A DNA stretch of 30,644 nt from UBA5078 sp963977405. GTDB lineage: Bacteria > Pseudomonadota > Gammaproteobacteria > Pseudomonadales > Pseudohongiellaceae. Position numbers and translations under genes: made by a program. The notes beneath the pieces are model-generated. The model had not been told where the DNA came from and made no database searches. It worked only from the letters and a program-made list of their open reading frames with translations. Of this stretch, positions 24,017 through 30,644 are shown in pieces; position 1 is the first letter of the stretch; every line of letters begins with the position of its first letter. The stretch lies in assembly GCA_963977405.1 (NCBI GenBank), contig CAXBOY010000031.1, positions 1 through 30,644 on the forward strand, given 5' to 3'.

Positions 24017-24556
24017 CTACTTCTTAAACCACATGCGCTGAAACACACCGTCCTTTATTAAGACCAGATGTCGCAGAGCTGCCCCTATGTGTCCAAGCAC
24101 CAAAAAGCCCAGTAGGATCGCCAGCGTGCCGTGAACCTGAAATAGCCTCTGAGCCAGCGCTTCGTCCTGAGGAACTCCTGGGAAACCGGGCAGATCGAAG
24201 CCAGGGAAGACAATCAGTGCAGGGAAAGCGGTAACGCCTGCCCAGCCTAGTAAAGGCACCACTATCAGTAGGACATAAAATAGATGGTGCAGGCCCTTGG
24301 CGGCGATGATCTGTTTGCGGCTCATGGACTCTGGATAGGCAGGTGTTTTGTAGAAGATTTTGAAAGCGACGCGAAGGCCCATCAAAAGCAGTACAGTAAA
24401 GCCCATGGCCTTATGGATGCCGTAGAGTAAATTGGTGAGATCGTCCCAGAGATTGGCTTCGGTACGCGCCACGATCCATAAACCAATTGGGATTAAGCCC
24501 ATTACACAAAGCGCAATGACCCAGTGAAGGGCGCGCCAGCTTCTTGGATATTGCAT
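24017..24556 (-). CDS. cytochrome b561 family membrane electron carrier
   Basis: 179 residues from the ATG at 24556, which follows GAGGAGAAAGGA; the longer open frame upstream is not needed. Four membrane helices carry paired histidines suited to two b-type haems: His11 (RALHWV), His48 (YGIHKAM), His90/91 (KGLHHLF), and His142 or His156 (QVHGTL, LGHIGAA). This fits the bacterial CybB/b561 group that moves electrons between quinol and periplasmic acceptors such as superoxide. An insertion of about 20 Gly/Pro/Phe-rich residues (FPGFDLPGFPGV) before helix 4 is a common variant. It is divergent from a TonB-dependent receptor across a 197-bp shared region and ends at its own intrinsic terminator. 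Confidence 0.92.
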   Translation of the reverse strand: MQYPRSWRALHWVIALCVMGLIPIGLWIVARTEANLWDDLTNLLYGIHKAMGFTVLLLMGLRVAFKIFYKTPAYPESMSRKQIIAAKGLHHLFYVLLIVVPLLGWAGVTAFPALIVFPGFDLPGFPGVPQDEALAQRLFQVHGTLAILLGFLVLGHIGAALRHLVLIKDGVFQRMWFKK

Positions 24557-24753
24557 TTTCCTTTCTCCTCTTGTCAGCTGAGTAAAGCACACAGGTGTAA
24601 GGAAGGCGAGTGCTCGTAGAGCAAGGCTAGCGGCGCTGCTATTCCTGATTGTAAAGCTTTGACACAAACGTGTTACTTAATCACAAAAAATCACAATAGG
24701 CCCGGTCGGGTCGCGATAGAGTGTGCGCCCGCAGAAAGTTTCGAGGAAAAATA

Positions 24754-26880
24754 ATGCGAATTAAAAAAATATTCCCTGTCTCCACGCTTTGCCTGTCGAT
24801 TTTCTTGGTTAATGCTAATGCACAACAAGCTAGCGAGAACGATTCTACAGTCACATTCCCCAGTGCCTATTTCAGCGAGTACGCGCCCCTTACTGTCAAT
24901 GACATGGTTAATCGCATTCCCGGCATCGAGCTGATTCTCGGTAGCGGTTCTAGCTCTAGTGGTGATCGCGGTCTGGGCTCAAGTGCACAGATTCTTATCG
25001 ACGGTAAGAGACTTGCGGGAAAGGCGAATGAGGCGAGCAATCAGCTAGATCGTATAGCGGCCAATGAGGTGGACTACATTCAGATCATCCGTGGTAGCTC
25101 GAGCGATCTCGATGTGCAGAATAGTGGTCAGATTGTGAATATCGTGCTGCTAGAGGCGCAATCTCGCTCCAGTATATCCTCGGAGCTAAATGCTACGCAC
25201 TACGCCGACAACACGTTCGAGCCTGGCGGTTCTATCGCTGTCAGTGGGCAGACAGGAAAGCTGAACTATCTATTCAGTGGTGCGGTCGAAAGTGCGTATG
25301 AGCATACAGAGAGTTTCGAGCGCAGCATCAATGGCGATTTCTCTCCTAACGAGATTGTGACTTTCGATCGTTATCGAGACCAAACTAACTACACACTTAA
25401 CTCGAATGTTTCATATGCATTAACGCAAACAGATCGCGTAGCGTTCAACGTGCTTTACAACGAAAGCAATCCTCCTGCTGAGTTGAACCGCAGGATTACA
25501 AATCAGAATTTCGCGACTCCAGTGGTCTCATATGAGCGCGAAGATCTTCCCGCTAGCTCCAACAACTGGGAGTTTGGTGGCGACTATGAGCACAGTTTCA
25601 ATAATGGTGCCCGCTTAAAGGCATTGTTCATCGTCAACGATAAAGATACCGATATTCTACGTGAGCGCTTTACGTCGGCAACACTCGGTGGGCCAGAGAC
25701 TAAGAATCTTTATCTTTCAACTAGTAGTAGTTACCGCGAGCGTATCACGCGTAACTCCTACACGATGAACCTGCGTGAAGGTCAGGGACTAGAGATCGGC
25801 GTAGAGGCCGCACAAACTATTCAAGACTCGTCGTTGAAACAAGGTGTGCGCACTGGCGCTGCTGGAGATCCTGCATTCGGCGGTCTTACACCCGTTAAGC
25901 TCGCAAACGCGAATTCGACGGTGGAAGAGATCCGTTACGAGCCTTTCGTTATCCACAATTGGCAGATTAGTCCGAAGATGTCACTAGAGAGTAGTTTAGT
26001 GGCAGAGTTCTCAGAGATTGAGCAGACTGGCGATCTGTACAACAAACGTGATTTCCAATACATCAAGCCGAAGATCGACTTCCGCTACAATATTAGTAAT
26101 TCCTTGCAGCTGCGGACAACGCTCGAGCGGGATGTCTCGCAACTGAGTTTCGCTGATTTTTCTCGCGCTACTAACGAGCGGGACGACGATCAAGACACAG
26201 TCGCGGGTAATCCAGGTCTAGAGCCGGAGGAGAGCCTGCGCGGAGAGGTCACGCTAGACTATCGTTTGCCTAACGACCGCGGCACTATCAACGCACGTTA
26301 TTTTCATTACGAGTACGATAATAAAATTGGCAAAGTCGATATTTCAACTCCCACGACTCTGCAATCTACAAACGGCAATATTGGCTCAGCCGCCGCCTAT
26401 GGTCTTGTGTTAAATGGCAGCGTCCGTTTGGGTTTTATCGGGCTTCCACAGGCTTTGTTCACCTCCTCTGTGACGGTTCAAGAATCGGAGTTTCATAAGC
26501 ATGTCTTGGTTGACAAGGAATATGGCTTTCCACCCTATGACCGTGGCAGCGTTCGCTTTAGCTACCGTCACGACTTGCCCCAATATCAATTGAACTATGG
26601 GCTTAGTTACAATAAGCGTATCGACGAAGGGCGCATGGCTTACGATGTCGATAATCGATACAGCATCGCCACTGGCAGTGACTTAACGTTCTATATCGAG
26701 AAGGTGGGTTTTGCAGGACTGACCTATCGCTTCGAGGCGCAAAACCTTGAGGACTACTCTATGTGCCCTATGCGTCGCCGATACGAAGGTAGTATTCGCG
26801 ATGATGTGCTGAAGGAGATCGAATTCATCTGTTCCAATACTGGCAGACGTTTCGCCTTTAAGGTTCGTGGCAATTTCTAG
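24754..26880 (+). CDS. TonB-dependent receptor (second type)
   Basis: 708 residues from the ATG at 24754 (CGAGG upstream). The signal is MRIKKIFPVSTLCLSIFLVN, cut after NANA. The plug has PLTVNDMVNRIPGIELILG, then a Ser/Gly-rich stretch (GSGSSSSGDRGLGSSAQ), ILIDGKRLAGKANEA and VDYIQIIRGSSSDLDVQNSG, so it is plug-like but not of the TonB-Xanth-Caul group seen at 5259. The barrel ends in Phe (FKVRGNF). Near the C-terminus two Cys, in SMCPMRRRYEG and EFICSNTGR, flank about 24 residues, possibly a disulfide-closed loop. No clear TonB box is visible. The ligand is unknown; proximity to a b561 and a TonB-like protein suggests redox- or iron-related uptake only weakly. Only 6 bp separate its stop from the convergent hydrolase gene. 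Confidence 0.88.
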   Translation: MRIKKIFPVSTLCLSIFLVNANAQQASENDSTVTFPSAYFSEYAPLTVNDMVNRIPGIELILGSGSSSSGDRGLGSSAQILIDGKRLAGKANEASNQLDRIAANEVDYIQIIRGSSSDLDVQNSGQIVNIVLLEAQSRSSISSELNATHYADNTFEPGGSIAVSGQTGKLNYLFSGAVESAYEHTESFERSINGDFSPNEIVTFDRYRDQTNYTLNSNVSYALTQTDRVAFNVLYNESNPPAELNRRITNQNFATPVVSYEREDLPASSNNWEFGGDYEHSFNNGARLKALFIVNDKDTDILRERFTSATLGGPETKNLYLSTSSSYRERITRNSYTMNLREGQGLEIGVEAAQTIQDSSLKQGVRTGAAGDPAFGGLTPVKLANANSTVEEIRYEPFVIHNWQISPKMSLESSLVAEFSEIEQTGDLYNKRDFQYIKPKIDFRYNISNSLQLRTTLERDVSQLSFADFSRATNERDDDQDTVAGNPGLEPEESLRGEVTLDYRLPNDRGTINARYFHYEYDNKIGKVDISTPTTLQSTNGNIGSAAAYGLVLNGSVRLGFIGLPQALFTSSVTVQESEFHKHVLVDKEYGFPPYDRGSVRFSYRHDLPQYQLNYGLSYNKRIDEGRMAYDVDNRYSIATGSDLTFYIEKVGFAGLTYRFEAQNLEDYSMCPMRRRYEGSIRDDVLKEIEFICSNTGRRFAFKVRGNF

Positions 26881-26886
26881 TCCGGA

Positions 26887-27804
26887 CTACTGATCAAGCC
26901 ACTGTATGAAATCTATGGTGGCTTTGATTAGGCGTGCACGGGGGGTCTCTAATAACGCCGCGTGATCGCCGCCAGCTAAAACTGTCCATTGCTTGTTAGG
27001 GTTCGCGATTGCGACGAACAGGCGTGCATGGGCGTCGGTATTGGCCAGTGGGTCAAACTCCCCTTGCAGTAAAAGAGTCGGCACTGCCAGTTCAGCGCCA
27101 TCCAGTGCATTCCATTGTTGCAGCTGATTCCAGTCTGCGCGTATCGGGTCCGCTGCGAGAGCGGCTGCTACATATACCTCTATCGCGTTTTGGCTAATCG
27201 AGCCAGGTACTATGAAATCCGATGCGGCAGCCTCTGCCGTATTGACGCGCTCTTCCGGCGCGGCAAGGCTCTGTTGCTCAGGAATCTTCACATCAGGATC
27301 CGTCGGATACCCGAACAGAATTAAACTGCGAATCCCCTCCGGATACCGTTGTGCAGTAAGCTGCGCCACCATCGAGCCGTAGGACCAACCCCAAACATTC
27401 GTCTTGGCGCCATTACGAGTTTCAAGCCAACTCAGCACCGTGGCCATATCTAATGCCGCTCGGTCTGGCGTCGTCCAGCCACTGCTGTCTCGAGGTGTTG
27501 CACCATAACCCCGGGCGTCCATGGCCCAGGCGCTGTAACCCAGTTCATTGAAGCCGTCCATCAAAGACAGAGACTCACCCGGTACCTGCAAGTCGAAGTC
27601 CGGAATGGAACTCCATGTTCTGCCGTGATGCAGCAGGATATGCCCTTTCGGGTTCGGTACGGACTTCTCCCAAACCGCTAGAGGGTGGCCGTCTGCCATC
27701 ACTGTATGGCGGACGGCATCACTGTCCTGCGCCGCGCTGAACTGCGCGAACGCGAACAAGACAAGGCCGAAAACTAAGCGTACATACAGTGTGGCATTGA
27801 GCAC
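26887..27804 (-). CDS. exported alpha/beta hydrolase
   Basis: 305 residues from a GTG at 27804, chosen because it starts a good signal peptide (LNATLYVRLVFGLVLFAFA, cut near SAAQ) and lies 17 bp after the TPR gene stop with GAGGG upstream; the longer frame would overlap that gene. Triad: nucleophile Ser141 in WGWSYGSM, Asp in QGEFDPLANTD, His in GGDHAALLE. The oxyanion motif is LLHHGRTWSS, and DARGYGAT is typical of proline iminopeptidase/BAAT-like lipase groups. It hydrolyses an unknown ester or amide in the periplasm. Its close spacing with the TPR protein gene marks a two-gene operon. Confidence 0.87.
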   Translation of the reverse strand: MLNATLYVRLVFGLVLFAFAQFSAAQDSDAVRHTVMADGHPLAVWEKSVPNPKGHILLHHGRTWSSIPDFDLQVPGESLSLMDGFNELGYSAWAMDARGYGATPRDSSGWTTPDRAALDMATVLSWLETRNGAKTNVWGWSYGSMVAQLTAQRYPEGIRSLILFGYPTDPDVKIPEQQSLAAPEERVNTAEAAASDFIVPGSISQNAIEVYVAAALAADPIRADWNQLQQWNALDGAELAVPTLLLQGEFDPLANTDAHARLFVAIANPNKQWTVLAGGDHAALLETPRARLIKATIDFIQWLDQ

Positions 27805-27821
27805 GGCGCAACCCTCAAGAC

Positions 27822-29492
27822 TTATAGGCGTGAACGAACGAGTGTGACATCGGCATTGCGCCACAGAGATTCAAACTGCCGACGTGTTATGACGGCCTCT
27901 TGATGCTTGCCTTGTGCCTCTAATGCCTGCGCCAACCCGAAGGTTGCCCAGCCGTTCTGTTGATTCCACTCCATGTCCTTCCTGTACACGGCCTCCGCCT
28001 CTTCGGGTCGTCCTGCCTCGAGAAGTGCAGCGCCGAGATACAGACGAATCGATTGAGACCAGTCTGGTGGCTCGGTGTAGTTAGAGGCGTCCTGTAATTC
28101 GATGGCCATCTTATAGGCTTCAATTGCGCCTTCGAAGTCGCCATTGGCCTCTTTAATCTCACCCTCTAAGGCATATCCTGCTAGGCGCAGAATATGAGAT
28201 GCGGGAGTGGGGCCAACGCCGCTTGTGTCCGCATCGGGATTCTCGGACTGCCTGCGAATATTACTCAGCGCTGTCTCTGCTGCTGTCATCTGGCCCTTAG
28301 CTACGAGAGCGCTGCCGGTGACATAGCTCCACATGCCGTCGAGATAGGGTGTGCCGCCGTGGCTTTGCTCGCTAGCAAGAATCTTGTCCCATTTGCCGAA
28401 GACCTTGTCGACGATCCAGGTGTGTGCAACGCGTTTCTGACCACGATTGACCGACTCGACGGCGACCCCAACACTAGCAGCACCCTCGTCGGCGGCTGCC
28501 AAGGAGTTCGCGTAGTTGCCCTGAAGCATGTTCGCGTAACGCACGAAGTCTAGGGCGTGTGGCGCGTGTGACTTATGAGATAACCCATAGGTACCGATGT
28601 TAGGGAAATTGGTATTGCCCCAGATCTCAGCGAATTGCTTGTCTACTATTTGCGAGCGTTCGTTGATGTCGATGGCCTTCTCATACTCGCCAACGCGCAG
28701 ATAAATATGGCCGGGCATGTGCACCATGTGGCCCGAGATGGGCACGGTTGACTCGAGTTTCTGTGCAGCCGGCATCGCGAGCTCGGGCTGGGCAGAGCCT
28801 TCCATCAAGTGAATGTAGAGGTGGTTAGCGCCGGGGTGATCGTGATCTAGACGCATTGCGGTCTCTAACGCTTCCTGTGCCTCGGCGGTACCGAGTTTGG
28901 CGGTGCCATCGGGGAGCCAATAGTCCCAGCGCGTGGTGTTCATATAAGCTTCGGCAAAGATCGTCTGGATATCAGGATCATTTGGATATTTGGTTTTGAG
29001 CGCTCGCAGTGCGTCTACATAGGCCGCATCGCGCTCTTTGGAGTCAGGAATCGCGTCCATGTTGTAGAGAACGAACAAGGTGTTGATCATGTCGCGCTCT
29101 TTCGGCGTGCCATTATTGGCCAAGGCTAACGCTTGGCGAATAGCGGCGAGACCTGACCCCTGCGGATCGTCCGGTAGCCCTTGATAGCGGCTGTTCGGGT
29201 TAGGGCCTGCGGCGTGCGCTAGGCCGAAATAGGGCATAGGGCTATCGGGGTCTAAGCGCGACGCCTCTTGATAGGACGCGATTGACTCCGGGAAATAGAA
29301 GCTCCACGCCATGCGTAGGCCTTGATCGAAGAAAGCTTGTGCCTGTTCTGAATTCGTTGAAATGGTGCGCGAGTAACTGCCACCGCCGGGAACCATGATT
29401 GCTAGTGGACCGTCGCCGTTTTGGGCCGAGGCAGGGGTTTGTAGCATCAGAAGGGCGATAGCGGTGCTCAATAGAGTTTTGGATCTGCGCAT
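27822..29492 (-). CDS. exported tetratricopeptide-repeat protein
   Basis: 556 residues. The signal peptide MRRSKTLLSTAIALLMLQTP ends near ASAQ. TPR-type helical pairs are spread through the chain: QAQAFFDQGLRMAWSFYFPE with SIASYQEASRLDP, EAQEALETAMRLDHDHPGAN, EYEKAIDINERSQIVDKQFA, and near the end DFEGAIEAYKMAIELQD, EAEAVYRKDMEWNQQNGWAT and QALEAQGKHQEA. The conserved HLYIHLMEGS and HMPGHIYLRVGEY blocks between repeats are shared by a large group of uncharacterised secreted TPR proteins. It is probably a periplasmic scaffold; no catalytic residues are claimed. AGGAG precedes the ATG. It is the first gene of the operon with the alpha/beta hydrolase. Confidence 0.9.
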   Translation of the reverse strand: MRRSKTLLSTAIALLMLQTPASAQNGDGPLAIMVPGGGSYSRTISTNSEQAQAFFDQGLRMAWSFYFPESIASYQEASRLDPDSPMPYFGLAHAAGPNPNSRYQGLPDDPQGSGLAAIRQALALANNGTPKERDMINTLFVLYNMDAIPDSKERDAAYVDALRALKTKYPNDPDIQTIFAEAYMNTTRWDYWLPDGTAKLGTAEAQEALETAMRLDHDHPGANHLYIHLMEGSAQPELAMPAAQKLESTVPISGHMVHMPGHIYLRVGEYEKAIDINERSQIVDKQFAEIWGNTNFPNIGTYGLSHKSHAPHALDFVRYANMLQGNYANSLAAADEGAASVGVAVESVNRGQKRVAHTWIVDKVFGKWDKILASEQSHGGTPYLDGMWSYVTGSALVAKGQMTAAETALSNIRRQSENPDADTSGVGPTPASHILRLAGYALEGEIKEANGDFEGAIEAYKMAIELQDASNYTEPPDWSQSIRLYLGAALLEAGRPEEAEAVYRKDMEWNQQNGWATFGLAQALEAQGKHQEAVITRRQFESLWRNADVTLVRSRL

Positions 29493-29641
29493 TGGCGGTG
29501 TCTCCTATAGTTGCCGACGTTCGAGACCCAAATTGATCTTTTGAATCGGCGAGTAAGCTTGCTTTGTAGTTTTTGGAATTTTGAAAACTTAATAGAGGGC
29601 AATATACCAGTTACCGCGTTCAAAGATGAAGCCTATTACCC

Positions 29642-30343
29642 TCAGTCATTTTGACCCATGTCTGTATCGCTCGCGCTGAGGATCCAAGGGTCACCTTTAG
29701 CGTCCCATTTGCTGGGTCTGCCGATAGGGGTTATTCGCTGCGGTCCGCTGATCCGTGGGATTAGTAGGCTCTGAAATCGACTAATATCGCGGAAGTCTGG
29801 GTCTAGCCAGTCATCGATCAATGCTTCGTCGTGAGTGGGCAGCATCAGGGGCATCGACTTTGGGTGAATCGACTGCCACTGCGCGAGCGGACCCAGAGTA
29901 ATGATACTGGCGGAGAATGCGGACTCTCCTGTGCGTTCATTAAGGTAATGCTTGCAGAGACCGCCGAAGGCGATCGCCTGATCTACAAGCTCGATTTTAT
30001 GATAGGTCTTACGGTCGCCTAGGCCCTCTACGAACGCGCTGGCCGGGATGATGCAACGACTCTCGCGAAAGGGCTTATAGGCGAGGGCTTGTTTGTTGTC
30101 GAGTTTGTCCGAGCGGCTATTGAAGCTGGCGTATTGGTAATTGGGCTTTAGGGTTGCGGGGTCTAACATTAACCACCACAGCGCATCGACGAGAGCACGT
30201 CCGCTAGCGCTCTGGCGCACTATCGATATTTGTGCGCCGGGTGCAACGTCGGCGCTAAAGCGCAGCGCGCCTAACTCTATGCCGAGGACATCGACAAGTA
30301 AGCGTACTTGTGGAGAATCAATAACGTTGAAGCGGCCGCACAT
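29642..30343 (-). CDS. SRAP / HMCES-YedK abasic-site DNA-protein crosslink protein
   Basis: 233 residues. Starts MCGRFN, so Cys2 becomes the N-terminal residue that forms a thiazolidine link with abasic sites in single-stranded DNA. The other known active-site positions fit: Asn75 (ASFNSRSDK), Glu106 (IIPASAFVEG) and His160 (QSIHPKSMPLML), at or within one residue of the E. coli YedK positions. The motif usually written GFYEW is AFVEG here, so the aromatic positions around the Glu have changed. It protects replication forks in the cytoplasm. It is a monocistronic gene divergent from the flavoprotein gene across 71 bp; no LexA-type box was recognised. Confidence 0.93.
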   Translation of the reverse strand: MCGRFNVIDSPQVRLLVDVLGIELGALRFSADVAPGAQISIVRQSASGRALVDALWWLMLDPATLKPNYQYASFNSRSDKLDNKQALAYKPFRESRCIIPASAFVEGLGDRKTYHKIELVDQAIAFGGLCKHYLNERTGESAFSASIITLGPLAQWQSIHPKSMPLMLPTHDEALIDDWLDPDFRDISRFQSLLIPRISGPQRITPIGRPSKWDAKGDPWILSASDTDMGQND

Positions 30344-30414
30344 AATGACTCCAATCGGCTGATTGTTTATGGCTCAAAGGGCTATGATCATACAAACGCT
30401 AAACCCAGAGGACA

Positions 30415-30644
30415 ATGCCGGTGCAGAATAAGATAGAAGAAGGAACTAGTGTCGCGATCATAGGCGCCGGGATAGCGGGCTTGGCTTGTGCTGAGAGGTT
30501 GCAGGCGGAGGGTTTCTCTGTGCAGGTCTTCGAAAAAAGCCCCGGCGTGGGGGGCAGAATGAGCACCCGGCGTAATCCTTCTTGGCAGTGTGACCATGGC
30601 GCACAATATTTCACGGCCCGCAGTGCTGCTTTTCGAGAAGAGCT
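30415..30644 (+). CDS. renalase-like FAD/NAD(P)-dependent oxidoreductase, N-terminal part
   Basis: The first 76 codons of a gene cut by the window edge. ATG at 30415 with AGAGG upstream; an in-frame GTG at 30421 is the alternative. The FAD-binding Rossmann motif is VAIIGAGIAGLACAERL, with the second-strand acid in VQVFEKS, then GVGGRMSTRR and CDHGAQYFTARS. The GGRMSTRR and DHGAQYFT blocks are characteristic of the renalase/amine-oxidase-like group in Proteobacteria. It probably oxidises reduced nicotinamide isomers or an amine. Only the N-terminus can be assessed. Confidence 0.85.
   Translation, partial: MPVQNKIEEGTSVAIIGAGIAGLACAERLQAEGFSVQVFEKSPGVGGRMSTRRNPSWQCDHGAQYFTARSAAFREE

Noticed and set aside
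1..30644. Search for tRNA, rRNA, CRISPR repeats, insertion sequences, integrases or att repeats.
   Set aside because: None was recognised; the window reads as ordinary chromosomal coding DNA apart from the regions listed.

Overview
The window looks like chromosomal DNA from a free-living, probably marine or aquatic gammaproteobacterium. The evidence is indirect: two large TonB-dependent receptors, a periplasmic TonB-like protein, a cytochrome b561, Na+-coupled AGCS transporters and many Sec-exported hydrolases, all in moderate GC. There is no rRNA, tRNA, CRISPR array, transposase or integrase, so the genus cannot be fixed from this sequence.

Region 1 (1-8900), nutrient uptake and exported hydrolases. 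It holds the C-terminal end of a PhoD-like phosphatase, an AGCS symporter, the eroded remains of a prolyl 4-hydroxylase-type gene (minus strand, 1860-2127), an exported alpha/beta hydrolase and a second AGCS symporter. A TonB-dependent receptor of the TonB-Xanth-Caul type follows. After a 13-bp perfect stem-loop comes a small exported beta-propeller-like protein.

Region 2 (8900-14700), mixed housekeeping and stress genes. It holds a MATE exporter, an ADP-ribosylglycohydrolase-fold protein that lacks most of the usual metal ligands, a short-chain dehydrogenase, an exported glutathione peroxidase and a membrane-anchored sulfatase/LTA-synthase-like protein.

Region 3 (14670-22701) is the most unusual part. 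Two head-to-head operons diverge near 16.6 kb. The minus operon encodes a glycosyltransferase 4 and a methyltransferase, joined by an ATGA overlap. The plus operon encodes a stand-alone RibD reductase domain, a BchC-like dehydrogenase and a 6-pyruvoyl-tetrahydropterin-synthase paralogue in which the catalytic Cys is Glu. Beyond a D-aminoacylase-like lipoprotein lies another ATGA-coupled pair: a CDP-alcohol phosphotransferase and a UPF0104/flippase-like membrane protein. Pterin-type chemistry, reduction, glycosylation, methylation and phospholipid-type headgroup transfer close together suggest an uncharacterised pathway for a pterin-derived or other small-molecule conjugate, possibly membrane-linked. 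This is inference.

Region 4 (22750-23700) holds a compact transcription unit that coding-gene callers would miss. It has a TTGACA promoter, a Shine-Dalgarno sequence complementary to essentially the whole 3' end of 16S rRNA, a 23-codon ORF and a strong intrinsic terminator. Next is a periplasmic TonB C-terminal-domain protein behind a good sigma-54-like -24/-12 element.

Region 5 (23870-30644) holds a cytochrome b561 with its own intrinsic terminator, divergent from a second TonB-dependent receptor. Then come an exported alpha/beta hydrolase behind an exported TPR protein, an SRAP (HMCES/YedK) DNA-protein crosslink protein, and the start of a renalase-like FAD oxidoreductase cut by the window edge.

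Longer gaps without an intact gene: 1809-2248 holds the pseudogene and one hairpin. 22934-23290 holds the peptide-gene terminator, the sigma-54-like site and an 11-bp direct repeat. 23672-24016 holds two hairpins and the cytochrome b561 terminator.
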